Positions 1-7,310 of a DNA stretch of 7,716 nt are shown here, in pieces; positions within the stretch are counted from its first letter, which is position 1; the number at the start of each line of letters is the position of its first letter. Source of the stretch: CAZSLZ01 sp964607865 (GTDB lineage: Bacteria > Vulcanimicrobiota > JAJTBE01 > CAZSLZ01); contig CAZSLZ010000146.1 in the NCBI GenBank assembly GCA_964607865.1, positions 1 to 7,716 on the forward strand. Reading direction: 5' to 3'. The notes under the pieces are model-generated. The model worked only from the letters and a program-made list of their open reading frames with translations, was not told where the DNA came from and did no database searches. Made by a program: the position numbers and the translations under genes.

Positions 1-1160
1 TTTTAGACAGCGTGGGGGCGGGAGAATTGCCCGATGCAGCTGAATATGGAGATGTGGGAAGCGACACTCTGGGGAATATTTCCCGGGTTCGGGGCTGTTT
101 GAAGATGCCGGTTATGGGCAGCTTGGGGCTGGGTAACCTTCATAAAATAGAAGGCGTGCCTCCCAGCGGGAACCCCCGGGGTTTATTTGGTAAAATGATG
201 GAAGCTTCCAGGGGTAAGGACACTACCACTGGTCACTGGGAAATAGCCGGTTTGAAGAAGGAGTCTGCCTTTCCAACTTATCCTGATGGTTTTCCTTCAG
301 AGATAATGAATAAATTTGAGGAAGAAATCGGTACAAAGACTCTGGGTAATTATCCAGCATCAGGTACGGTTATTATTGAAGAACTTGGCGAAAAGCATAT
401 GAAGACCGGGTATCCTATAGTCTATACCTCTGCGGATTCGGTTTTTCAGATTGCCGCTCATGAAGAAATCATACCGGTGAAGAGGTTATATGAAATATGT
501 GAAATTGCCCGAAAGATGCTTACAGGCAGGCATGCTGTGGGTAGGGTAATCGCCAGGCCTTTTATTGGCGAGCCCGGTAATTTCACCCGTACCCGGAACC
601 GTCATGATTTTTCGGTTTCCCCGCCGGAAAAGACTCTTCTGGATTATTTGAAAGACAAGGGCATGGAAGTGAAAGGAGTTGGCAAAATTAAGGATATTTT
701 CAATGGCTGCGGGGTCACCGAAAGCCATCATATGGAAGATAACCTGGACGGTTTAAAAGTTACGAAGGAATTGATTGAAAAGGATAGCAGGGGCTTGATT
801 TTTACCAACCTGGTAGATTTTGATATGCTTTATGGCCATAGAAATAATGTGGAAGGTTATGCCAGAGCCCTGGAAGAGGCTGACGGGTATCTGGAACAAG
901 TGCTGGATGCAATGAAACCCACCGATGTTTTATTTATCACTGCTGATCATGGGTGCGACCCCACCATAGAGACATCCACTGATCATTCAAGAGAACATGT
1001 GCCTCTGCTGGTCTATTCCCCTTCAATTGAAGGTGGGGCAAGCCTGGGAATCAGAAAGTCATTTTCTGATATAGCAAAGACCATCGCGCAAATTTTTGGT
1101 ATTCAGAATGATATCAAAAACGGAACCAGTTTTTATGATAAGTTTAAATTTAAACCTTGA
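1..1160 (+). CDS. deoB: Phosphopentomutase, 5'-truncated by the window edge
   Basis: This cytoplasmic metalloenzyme interconverts (deoxy)ribose 1-phosphate and 5-phosphate, linking nucleoside phosphorolysis to the pentose phosphate and deoxyribose-phosphate aldolase routes. The reading frame is already open at base 3 and reads LDSVGAGELPDAAEYGD, the family's N-terminal metal-binding segment with its Asp. The true start therefore lies upstream, and only about ten residues are missing; the in-frame GTG at 12 is not the start. Alkaline-phosphatase-superfamily motifs follow in order: DTTTGHW at 219-239, containing the Thr phosphorylated in characterised bacterial enzymes; DFDMLYGHR from 816; ADHGCDPT from 942; and DHSREH at 981-998. 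These supply the expected Asp/His ligands for two metals, usually Mn2+. The visible length of about 385 residues fits the family norm near 390. It ends in TGA 39 nt before punA, so the two genes are probably cotranscribed. No operon promoter or operator is inside the window. Confidence 0.97.
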   Translation, partial: LDSVGAGELPDAAEYGDVGSDTLGNISRVRGCLKMPVMGSLGLGNLHKIEGVPPSGNPRGLFGKMMEASRGKDTTTGHWEIAGLKKESAFPTYPDGFPSEIMNKFEEEIGTKTLGNYPASGTVIIEELGEKHMKTGYPIVYTSADSVFQIAAHEEIIPVKRLYEICEIARKMLTGRHAVGRVIARPFIGEPGNFTRTRNRHDFSVSPPEKTLLDYLKDKGMEVKGVGKIKDIFNGCGVTESHHMEDNLDGLKVTKELIEKDSRGLIFTNLVDFDMLYGHRNNVEGYARALEEADGYLEQVLDAMKPTDVLFITADHGCDPTIETSTDHSREHVPLLVYSPSIEGGASLGIRKSFSDIAKTIAQIFGIQNDIKNGTSFYDKFKFKP

Positions 1161-1199
1161 AATAGTCAGGAAATTGAAAGCAAGAAAGGAGAACTTCCC

Positions 1200-2027
1200 A
1201 TGGTAGGTATTCGTAAACAAATGGAAGAAACAGCTGAGTATATTAAAAAGAAAGCCCCCGGTTTTCAGCCGGAAATTGGTTTGATTCTGGGCTCGGGGCT
1301 GGGAGTATTGGCTGAGGAGATTAAAGATCCGGTTAGAATTCCCTATAGTGAAATTCCCAATTTAAAAACCTCATCAGTAAAAGGCCATGCCGGTGAACTC
1401 TTTTTAGGGGTCCTGGAGAACAAGAAAGTGATGGTTTTCAAAGGCCGTATTCATTTTTATGAGGGCCATTCCATGCAGGAGATTACTTTTTCTGTAAGAA
1501 TGATGCAGGCCATGGGAGTCAAGACCCTTGTTATTACCAATGCCTGCGGTGGCCTCAAAGACAACATGCGCCCCGGAGATCTTATGGTAATAAGCGATCA
1601 TATCAACCTGATGGGAACTAACCCTCTTATGGGCATCAACGATGATGAACTGGGGCCACGGTTTCCCGACATGTCCAATTGCTACGACCTGAACCTGCGT
1701 CGCATGGCTTTAAGGTGCATGGAAGAAATCAAGATAGATCCCCCTGTTTCTGGTGTTTATTGCGCAGTTTCCGGGCCCAATTATGAAACTTTTGCCGAAA
1801 CCCGCTACATAAAAGCCATTGGCGCTGACGCTGTTGGAATGTCCACCGTACCCGAGGTAATTGTGGCAGCTCATGCGGGAATTAAAGTGGTGGGGGTTTC
1901 CTGTATAACTGACGTGATTCACGAACCCGGCGTGGAAGTAACCCATGATGAGGTTCTGGAAGTTGCCCGGAAAGCCAAGCCCAAATTTCTGGAATTAATG
2001 AGGAAAATTGTTTCCAGCATTCCATAA
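1200..2027 (+). CDS. punA: Purine nucleoside phosphorylase, trimeric (PNP/MTAP) family
   Basis: It cleaves purine (deoxy)nucleosides with phosphate to the free base and (deoxy)ribose-1-phosphate in the cytoplasm, feeding DeoB next door. At 275 residues it has the usual length of low-molecular-mass homotrimeric PNPs. Visible motifs are the phosphate-binding GSGLG (residues 31-35), KGHAGE, the GRIHFYEG segment, NACGGL, and GPNYETFAETR with Glu196 (equivalent to human Glu201, which binds the purine), then VGMSTVPEV and His249 (equivalent to human His257). Human Asn243, the other base-contacting residue, is Asp238 here. The spacing to Glu196 is exactly that of the human enzyme (42 residues), so the alignment is secure. 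Known family work links Asp at this site with tolerance of 6-aminopurines, so inosine/guanosine-only specificity should not be assumed. AAAGGAG at 1185-1191, 8 nt before ATG, fixes the start. The gene sits between deoB and pdp in one operon. Confidence 0.96.
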   Translation: MVGIRKQMEETAEYIKKKAPGFQPEIGLILGSGLGVLAEEIKDPVRIPYSEIPNLKTSSVKGHAGELFLGVLENKKVMVFKGRIHFYEGHSMQEITFSVRMMQAMGVKTLVITNACGGLKDNMRPGDLMVISDHINLMGTNPLMGINDDELGPRFPDMSNCYDLNLRRMALRCMEEIKIDPPVSGVYCAVSGPNYETFAETRYIKAIGADAVGMSTVPEVIVAAHAGIKVVGVSCITDVIHEPGVEVTHDEVLEVARKAKPKFLELMRKIVSSIP

Positions 2028-2043
2028 AACGGAGATGAATTAG

Positions 2044-3351
2044 ATGCTACCCTATGACATAATAATAAATAAACGAGATGGCAAACCGTTGAGCAAAGAA
2101 GAGATCCGGTTTTTTATTGATGGTTATGTAAAAGAAGCTATACCCGATTACCAGATGGCAGCTTTTTTAATGGCGGTGTTTTTCAGGGGTATGACCGACG
2201 GAGAAACCGCCGAGCTTACCCGGATTATGATTAATTCCGGGGATGTAGTGGAGCTTTCTGCTATTCCCGGCATAAAAGTTGACAAGCATTCCACCGGAGG
2301 GGTTGGAGATACAACTACCCTTATTCTGGCGCCCCTGGTGGCAGCTGCTGGGGTGCCGGTGGCAAAAATGTCGGGCAGAGGTCTGGGCCATACTGGAGGT
2401 ACCCTCGATAAACTGGAATCGATTCCCGGTTTCAGTGTTAATCTTTCAGGTGATGAATTTATTAAACAGGTGAATGATATTAATATCGCGGTTATTGGCC
2501 AGACAAAAGACCTGGTACCTGCCGATCGGAAAATGTATGCCCTGAGGGATGTAACTGCTACCATTGACAGTATTCCCTTGATTGCCTCTTCAATTATGAG
2601 TAAAAAGCTGGCAGCGGGCACAGATGCCATAGTTCTGGATGTAAAAGTCGGCAACGGCGCATTTATGCAGAACACAAGCGATGCCCGTGAACTGGCGGAA
2701 ATTATGGTGAATATCGGCAAGTTAATGGAGCGAAAAGTGGTGGCGCTGTTGACGGATATGAACCAGCCCCTGGGAACCCATATAGGAAATGCCCTGGAAG
2801 TTAAAGAGGCTGTGGAAATTCTGCAGGGACAACATAAGGGTTCAGATCTTTACCGGGTATCCTTGATGCTGGGTTCCTATATGTTATATCTGGCGGGGGT
2901 TGTAAAAACTTCTCATGAAGGTTTGGAAAAACTGGAAGAAATTCTGGAATCGGGAAGAGGTTTGGAAAAACTACGCCAGATGATCATAGCTCAGCATGGC
3001 GAACCTGCAGTTGTAGATGATACTGGCAAATTGCCACGCGCCAAGTTTCAACTGGAAGTTCTGGCCCCTCTGGGCGGCTATTTATCTGAAATTGATACCC
3101 GTTCATTGGGCAAAGCTTCTCTGGTTCTGGGCGCAGGGAGAAAGAAAAAAGGCGATTTCATAGATCCGGCAGTGGGTTTTGTTTTTAAGCCCCGACGGGG
3201 AGAACTTTTAGAAAAGAACCAACCCATTGCAACCATTTTTGCCAACGATGAAGAAAAAGCAGAAGAGTCTTCCAGAATAATTTTAGATTCGATAAAAATC
3301 ACCGAAAATGAACCTGAAAAATCCGGTTTAATTATTGATGTAGTAAAATAA
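2044..3351 (+). CDS. pdp: Pyrimidine-nucleoside phosphorylase
   Basis: It phosphorolyses uridine, thymidine and deoxyuridine to base plus (deoxy)ribose-1-phosphate, a dimeric cytoplasmic enzyme of the thymidine phosphorylase/AnmPRT family. The 435 residues match the family length. An N-terminal helical segment carries DKHSTGGVGD at 80-89, the phosphate-binding Lys81/Ser83 region in the same numbering as characterised Bacillus-type enzymes. The family signature SGRGLGHTGGTLDKLE follows at 110-125, then YALRDVTATIDSIPLIASSIMSKK, which carries the Arg, Ser and Lys that hold the pyrimidine. The C-terminal alpha/beta domain (about residue 340 onward) looks complete. The Gram-positive context and length favour Pdp over thymidine-specific DeoA, but substrate range cannot be read from sequence alone. 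GGAG at 2031-2034, 9 nt before ATG, supports the start. Only 16 nt separate it from punA, which implies cotranscription. No clear terminator follows it, so read-through into the pilin-like genes is possible. Confidence 0.95.
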   Translation: MLPYDIIINKRDGKPLSKEEIRFFIDGYVKEAIPDYQMAAFLMAVFFRGMTDGETAELTRIMINSGDVVELSAIPGIKVDKHSTGGVGDTTTLILAPLVAAAGVPVAKMSGRGLGHTGGTLDKLESIPGFSVNLSGDEFIKQVNDINIAVIGQTKDLVPADRKMYALRDVTATIDSIPLIASSIMSKKLAAGTDAIVLDVKVGNGAFMQNTSDARELAEIMVNIGKLMERKVVALLTDMNQPLGTHIGNALEVKEAVEILQGQHKGSDLYRVSLMLGSYMLYLAGVVKTSHEGLEKLEEILESGRGLEKLRQMIIAQHGEPAVVDDTGKLPRAKFQLEVLAPLGGYLSEIDTRSLGKASLVLGAGRKKKGDFIDPAVGFVFKPRRGELLEKNQPIATIFANDEEKAEESSRIILDSIKITENEPEKSGLIIDVVK

Positions 3352-3370
3352 CTTTCAATGATAATTTAAC

Positions 3371-3399
3371 TGGAAAACATTAAAAATAAGTGCTATAAT
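3371..3399 (+). promoter_or_regulatory. Sigma-A-type promoter with extended -10, before the first pilin-like gene
   Basis: A perfect TATAAT (3394-3399) is preceded by TGC, giving an extended -10 TGCTATAAT. A -35-like TGGAAA (3371-3376, 4 of 6 matching TTGACA) lies 17 bp upstream. Transcription would start near 3406, about 30 nt before the ATG at 3437. The surroundings are very AT-rich, as expected for a promoter. It supports a transcription unit separate from the nucleoside genes. Almost the same -10 region recurs at 4765-4785. Confidence 0.75.
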
Positions 3400-3436
3400 T
3401 ATTTTATAAGGTTGTTTTTGTTTAAGAAGTGTCTTT

Positions 3437-3892
3437 ATGAAGAAAAGAAAAACAAATAACAATGGCTTTTCCATGATGGAATTGATTTTGTCATTGGCAA
3501 TAATTGGGCTTGCCCTCATGTTTTTTATGGCAGTTTACTTTGGTTTGTTCAAGGCGTCCCAGAAAGGTGTTGACCTTACTGCGGGAACTACCATTGCAGA
3601 ATCAGAATTGACTCAATTTATGGAAAACCTTGAATCCAATCCCGCGGGTTTATCAAGTATTACGACTGTGACTTTTCCTGTAACCGGCAGTAGTACTCTT
3701 AATACGACTGTTTTTGATTATGAAATTAATGGCTCCGTTGTTCCTAATACTGACGGAAATTTATACAAGGTTGACATTGTAGTGTGGTGGTGGGCTGGAG
3801 ATGAAGAAAAGGCAAAAAGGCAGGGTTATGGCCGATTAAGTGTTCGAATGTCCCGGCTGGTATATTTGAAATATAACCCAGCTTATAAGTAG
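3437..3892 (+). CDS. Type IV pilin-like minor (pseudo)pilin, PilV/GspI-like
   Basis: This is probably a minor pilin or pseudopilin anchored in the membrane and assembled into a type IV pilus or secretion-type filament. Residues 1-10 (MKKRKTNNNG) form a basic class III leader. Cleavage is expected after Gly10, giving a mature FSMMELI start with Glu at +5, followed by a hydrophobic helix to about residue 35. The rest is a short polar head domain with a beta-rich C-terminal part (YKVDIVVWWW then GRLSVRMSRLVYL) resembling the strand pattern of PilV/GspI proteins. The run of three Trp at 117-119 is unusual. At 151 residues it is the right size for this class. The ribosome-binding site is weak (AAGAAG at 3424-3429). 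It starts a three-gene set, 10 nt before the next start. The N-terminal class is certain; the PilV/GspI assignment rests on gene order and general look. Confidence 0.85.
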   Translation: MKKRKTNNNGFSMMELILSLAIIGLALMFFMAVYFGLFKASQKGVDLTAGTTIAESELTQFMENLESNPAGLSSITTVTFPVTGSSTLNTTVFDYEINGSVVPNTDGNLYKVDIVVWWWAGDEEKAKRQGYGRLSVRMSRLVYLKYNPAYK

Positions 3893-3899
3893 GTGGGTG
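3891..3899 (+). promoter_or_regulatory. Ribosome-binding site deciding the start of the second pilin-like gene
   Basis: AGGTGGGTG overlaps the stop codon of the preceding gene and lies a few bases before ATG 3903. An in-frame GTG at 3897 lies inside this element and has no site of its own at proper distance. Choosing ATG 3903 also gives a leader of exactly 10 residues ending in Gly, the same as in both neighbours. Confidence 0.7.
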
Positions 3900-3902
3900 T
3901 TA

Positions 3903-4715
3903 ATGAAAAAAGTCCATAAAAAAATCAGGGGATCTTCATTATTGGAATTATTAGTGGCCTGCGTAGTTTTCAGCCTTATGGTAATTGCCACTTTTGCCAT
4001 TATCAGGTATTGTACGACTAACTGGAGAGGAATAGAAGACAGGGTAGTTGTTCAAACCGAAATTAAAAAGATACAGTCGGCTGTTTCTGATAAACTTCTG
4101 ACCACAGAATTTGATTCGGTTCTGACCTATCAGCAGGATTATCGCCACACTTTGGCATTTAAAACTTTTACTGATGCCAATGGTAACTTTGTTACTGATC
4201 AGTTTGGTAACCCTGAAAGTCAGGGATACTTACTTTTCATTTTACTGAGGCCGGAAAATGACCCTTGCACCCATGAAAATTTCGATAACGCAAACATCTA
4301 TGATTATGATAATATTTGTCCCCATAAAATTCTTTTAATGGTAGATCTTACAGAGAAGCCTATGGGTGTTACTGAACCTATAAGTTTCACCAATTCATCT
4401 GAATTAATCGATTATCTTCCAGGGGGGAAAGAGGGTTATAGAAAGAAATATTTTAACAGTGGCGGGGTATCTCTTGAGGAATATAAAGATGATATATGTA
4501 GTACCGGTGGAAACAAAGACTATGTTAGAAATGTAAGAATTATTGCCCGCAATGTGTTAAGTTTTAATGTGGAAAAAGCTGAACCGGAGGTTCAGGTTGT
4601 GGTGAAGGCATTTAAAATGCTGGGCGGTTCTTATGACAGAAAAATAGGAACCGACAATTTGGATGACAGCCGTTTTACCATTCAGGTTGACAATCATGTT
4701 ATTCCTCAGAATTAA
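3903..4715 (+). CDS. Type IV pilin-like minor (pseudo)pilin, PilW/GspJ-like
   Basis: This is a probable membrane-anchored minor pilin or pseudopilin of 270 residues from ATG 3903 (an in-frame GTG at 3897 would add two). The leader MKKVHKKIRG is cleaved after Gly10. The mature protein starts SSLLELLVACVVF, with Glu at +5 but Ser instead of the usual Phe/Met at +1. A hydrophobic helix runs to about residue 36, then an amphipathic helix (WRGIEDRVVVQTEIKKIQSAVSDKLL), the pattern of PilW/GspJ proteins. The head domain contains a Gly/Asn/Asp-rich turn (DANGNF) and two C-x-H motifs (Cys122/His124 and Cys139/His141), plus Cys199; these could form a disulfide loop or a metal site, which is speculative. 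It follows the PilV-like gene by 10 nt and precedes the PilX-like gene by 107 nt. That position fits the V-W-X order of minor-pilin operons. The exact role is unknown. Confidence 0.85.
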   Translation: MKKVHKKIRGSSLLELLVACVVFSLMVIATFAIIRYCTTNWRGIEDRVVVQTEIKKIQSAVSDKLLTTEFDSVLTYQQDYRHTLAFKTFTDANGNFVTDQFGNPESQGYLLFILLRPENDPCTHENFDNANIYDYDNICPHKILLMVDLTEKPMGVTEPISFTNSSELIDYLPGGKEGYRKKYFNSGGVSLEEYKDDICSTGGNKDYVRNVRIIARNVLSFNVEKAEPEVQVVVKAFKMLGGSYDRKIGTDNLDDSRFTIQVDNHVIPQN

Positions 4716-4732
4716 TTACTTCAAAATTATTA

Positions 4733-4763
4733 AGAAAAACAAACATTTTTCTCCGGTTTTTTT
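4733..4763 (+). terminator. Weak AT-rich hairpin with T-run after the PilW-like gene
   Basis: AGAAAAA (4733-4739) and TTTTTCT (4746-4752) form a 7-bp stem with a CAAACA loop, followed by CCGG and seven T (4757-4763). With only one G-C pair the stem is weak and the T-run is not directly adjacent. At best it would attenuate read-through just before the next promoter. Confidence 0.25.
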
Positions 4764-4785
4764 CAAAAATATTTGCTATAATTAT
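4754..4785 (+). promoter_or_regulatory. Extended -10 promoter before the PilX-like gene
   Basis: TATAAT at 4777-4782 is preceded by TGC (4774-4776), so the extended -10 is the same as at 3391-3399. The identity continues downstream as TGCTATAATTAT. No good -35 is visible: the hexamer at 17 bp spacing is CGGTTT. This fits promoters that depend on the extended -10. Transcription would start near 4789 and give a leader of about 34 nt before ATG 4823. Confidence 0.6.
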
Positions 4786-4822
4786 AACAAAGATTAAAAA
4801 TTTGTGATGCAGGTGATTAATA

Positions 4823-7291
4823 ATGAACAAAATGTTCAAAATGAAAAGGGGTATGGTTCTACTTACAACCTTGCTCATCATTGGTTTTCTGGTTATGATT
4901 GTAACCGGTTCCATGATGTCTTCCATGCAGGAGTTGTTTATTGCTTCGAATTATTACCAGGACCAGGCTGCCTACCAGACGGCCTTGGCCGGTATTAACT
5001 ATGCCATGTTCCGGTTAGGACAGAATCCGGCCTGGCAGGGGTGTGAGCCGGGCACAGGGGCTGGAAGCGACTTTACCCTGGTGACTTCAGATGAATTTGA
5101 AGGACTGGAAGTTTATGAGCGCCAGGTTGCAGGAAACCGGGGAGCTGTGGAAGGTAAGGTAAACCTGGGAGAGGTTGCAGGAGAAAATATGCATGGCTAT
5201 TTTGATATTTATTTTATTCAACCCACCAGCGCTGCCCCTCATATGACTTTCTTCACCGGTGAGGAAGGTGTTGGCGAAATGCCCGAAGGAGGGTTGATAC
5301 CTGCCGGTATTCCTCTTTCATACAATAATAACGGCAATCCCGTTTACAACCCCAATGCCAATTCAGAAAATACCAATACCCTCAATGGAAGCTCAGGTTC
5401 ATCAGAATCTAAAGTTTCCAGAGTCGTTCCTGAAAACAGTATTTTACTGGTTTGCCGTGGAAAAGTCGGAAAAGAAGAAAAGATTATAGAAACCTGTATC
5501 AGGTTGGGCCCTCCCAGCAGTTTTGATTCGGTTGTTGTGGGCCGCAGCGATATTGAAATTAATGTTAATGAAGAAGGAACCCTGGAATTAAAGGAAGGCG
5601 ACGAGAAGAAACCTCCGGTTATGAGATCAGGAGGGGACATTAAACTATATAAGGGAGATCCTTCAGATACACAGACAGATCCAGAAGACTGGATTACTGT
5701 GGAGGGTGACGAAGGTGGCGGCAGATGTAATGAAAGTGTGGTTTTCAACCCTTCCCCCTTAAAAGATAATGAGAAAAAATTTATGGGAAACCAAACCGTG
5801 GATATTGAATCGGTGTTGCCTGAACTTGATGTTGACGAGATGCTTCCAACCGTGGAGAGTAATAATGTTATTCATGCGGGTATATACAAACTGGAGCAGT
5901 TAACAGAAGCTGATGGGGTTACCCCCAGTTCAGCTGAATTTCCCAAAGTAACTTATTATCCCATGGAAGATTGTGATTCTATTGATGAAAACCTGACTTA
6001 TCCTTCTGCTGATTTAAACCGGTCATTACCCGATGATGCCGATGCCAGTCTATCGAAGCTAAAATCATTAATAGACACCAGTCAAACTGGCACTGATGTT
6101 ACCAAGCCACTTCTATGGGATAACGAAACCTGCACATTATATTTAAAAGACGATATAAAAATTGCCCATAGAGATTACGAATTGACGGAAGTAGATCGAA
6201 ACGGAAATACTACTTCAACCAAAGTTCCTCTAAATGGAATACGTTTTATTTCTGATGGTGTAAAAAGAATTTCAGTTAAATTAGATTCCGCCCCAAAAGC
6301 TCAACAGGGAGCAGATGTGACCCGAACACCCGTTTACTTCATTAACGACAACACCAATGGCAATATTGCGGTGGATGGTGAGTTGTCAGGAGTAGGAATG
6401 GTTTACAGCGAAGCTGATATTGAGCTTGAAGCTGAAAGCCAGTTTGCCGCTGACGAAGTTCATGGTATTGGATTATATGCAAAAAACAATATAATTATTG
6501 ACGAAATCGAAGAAATTCCCATGGATCTGGAAGTTTTCAGCCAGACAAATCCTTCGAACCTCGATACTTCTACTGTAACCACAGCTTTAAGTGTGCTTAA
6601 CGATGTTATTGATATCGAGTCACGATTTGATCGGGTTCAGGCTAATTTTGCCGCCAATAACTCGGCAGCAGATATAAAAAGTGATCTTTCAGTAACTCTT
6701 AATAATAACGGAAATGGTTTAGCAAATGCTCTGGCTGATGTTGAGAACCGACGGCCCGGGAATAACGGCCGTGGCAGAGGACATGGAAGAGGCGGGGTTA
6801 AAGCTTCTATCGACCTTAATTCTCTTGATGATGCAAGAAAAAATGCAATAATCAGCCTTGGGCTGGCAAAGAAAAAGAAAGACGGCAGCCTGAAATTTAA
6901 AGTCAACAAACATACTGACAGGCAATTGGAATACCTGGTTAACAGAAATATTCAAATAGTGGACCCTGCCGCCAGTGAACCGGTAAACATTAAAGATTCA
7001 GTATTCAAGGGGCTGGTTTTTTCCTGTAAGGATTTCATTGTTAACTCCACCGATACAGGTTTCAGGCTTGAAGGAGGCCTGGTAGCTTATGGGGGAGACC
7101 CGACAACTGTTGACAGCGAAGGTAAATGCAGTACTCTGTATTATGGCGAGAACAACGAGAAAACTGGAAAAATAAAAATTATTGCCCACGATGCTCAGTT
7201 CATATATGATACCAAGTATCTTTCAATCTTCCAGAACAGCAGTAATATGGCGGCAACTCCTCTGTATTGGGCAGAGGTTCCTAAAAATTAA
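4823..7291 (+). CDS. Large PilX-like protein with pilin-type N-terminus and long repetitive exported domain
   Basis: The protein has 822 residues. The leader MNKMFKMKRG (cut after Gly10) is followed by a hydrophobic helix at 11-33 and a helical stretch ending ALAGINYAMFRLGQNPAW at 55-71, the hallmark of PilX N-terminal domains. Residue +5 is Thr, not Glu, as is common in PilX/GspK-type tip pilins. The rest should be extracellular: an Asn/Ser-rich linker (about 155-200), then segments with short beta-strand rungs such as NIAVDGELSGVGMVYSEADIEL (514-535, split by Gly turns), GIGLYAKNNIIID (548-560) and, near the C-terminus, FKGLVFSCKDFIVN plus GGLVAYGG. This pattern suggests a beta-helix-like fold (inference). 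A basic RG/H-rich run lies at 643-658. There are eight Cys. AGGTGA at 4811-4816, 6 nt before ATG, fixes the start. It has its own promoter and a strong terminator. PilX proteins in Gram-negative bacteria are normally under 200 residues, so this is a much enlarged relative; an adhesive or surface-structural role is plausible but unproven. Confidence 0.85.
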   Translation: MNKMFKMKRGMVLLTTLLIIGFLVMIVTGSMMSSMQELFIASNYYQDQAAYQTALAGINYAMFRLGQNPAWQGCEPGTGAGSDFTLVTSDEFEGLEVYERQVAGNRGAVEGKVNLGEVAGENMHGYFDIYFIQPTSAAPHMTFFTGEEGVGEMPEGGLIPAGIPLSYNNNGNPVYNPNANSENTNTLNGSSGSSESKVSRVVPENSILLVCRGKVGKEEKIIETCIRLGPPSSFDSVVVGRSDIEINVNEEGTLELKEGDEKKPPVMRSGGDIKLYKGDPSDTQTDPEDWITVEGDEGGGRCNESVVFNPSPLKDNEKKFMGNQTVDIESVLPELDVDEMLPTVESNNVIHAGIYKLEQLTEADGVTPSSAEFPKVTYYPMEDCDSIDENLTYPSADLNRSLPDDADASLSKLKSLIDTSQTGTDVTKPLLWDNETCTLYLKDDIKIAHRDYELTEVDRNGNTTSTKVPLNGIRFISDGVKRISVKLDSAPKAQQGADVTRTPVYFINDNTNGNIAVDGELSGVGMVYSEADIELEAESQFAADEVHGIGLYAKNNIIIDEIEEIPMDLEVFSQTNPSNLDTSTVTTALSVLNDVIDIESRFDRVQANFAANNSAADIKSDLSVTLNNNGNGLANALADVENRRPGNNGRGRGHGRGGVKASIDLNSLDDARKNAIISLGLAKKKKDGSLKFKVNKHTDRQLEYLVNRNIQIVDPAASEPVNIKDSVFKGLVFSCKDFIVNSTDTGFRLEGGLVAYGGDPTTVDSEGKCSTLYYGENNEKTGKIKIIAHDAQFIYDTKYLSIFQNSSNMAATPLYWAEVPKN

Positions 7292-7310
7292 ATCTGAAAG
7301 ATAAAAATAT

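Noticed and set aside
12..14. GTG as the start of deoB
   Set aside because: The frame is open to the window edge, and the upstream codons Leu-Asp-Ser belong to the conserved metal-binding LDSVG motif, so the gene starts outside the window.
2148..2720. A 190-codon minus-strand frame opposite pdp
   Set aside because: It is a shadow of the conserved, full-length pdp coding sequence and has no independent signals.
5344..5748. A 134-codon minus-strand frame opposite the PilX-like gene
   Set aside because: It has a Ser/Pro-rich composition typical of an antisense shadow and lies wholly within a well-supported gene.
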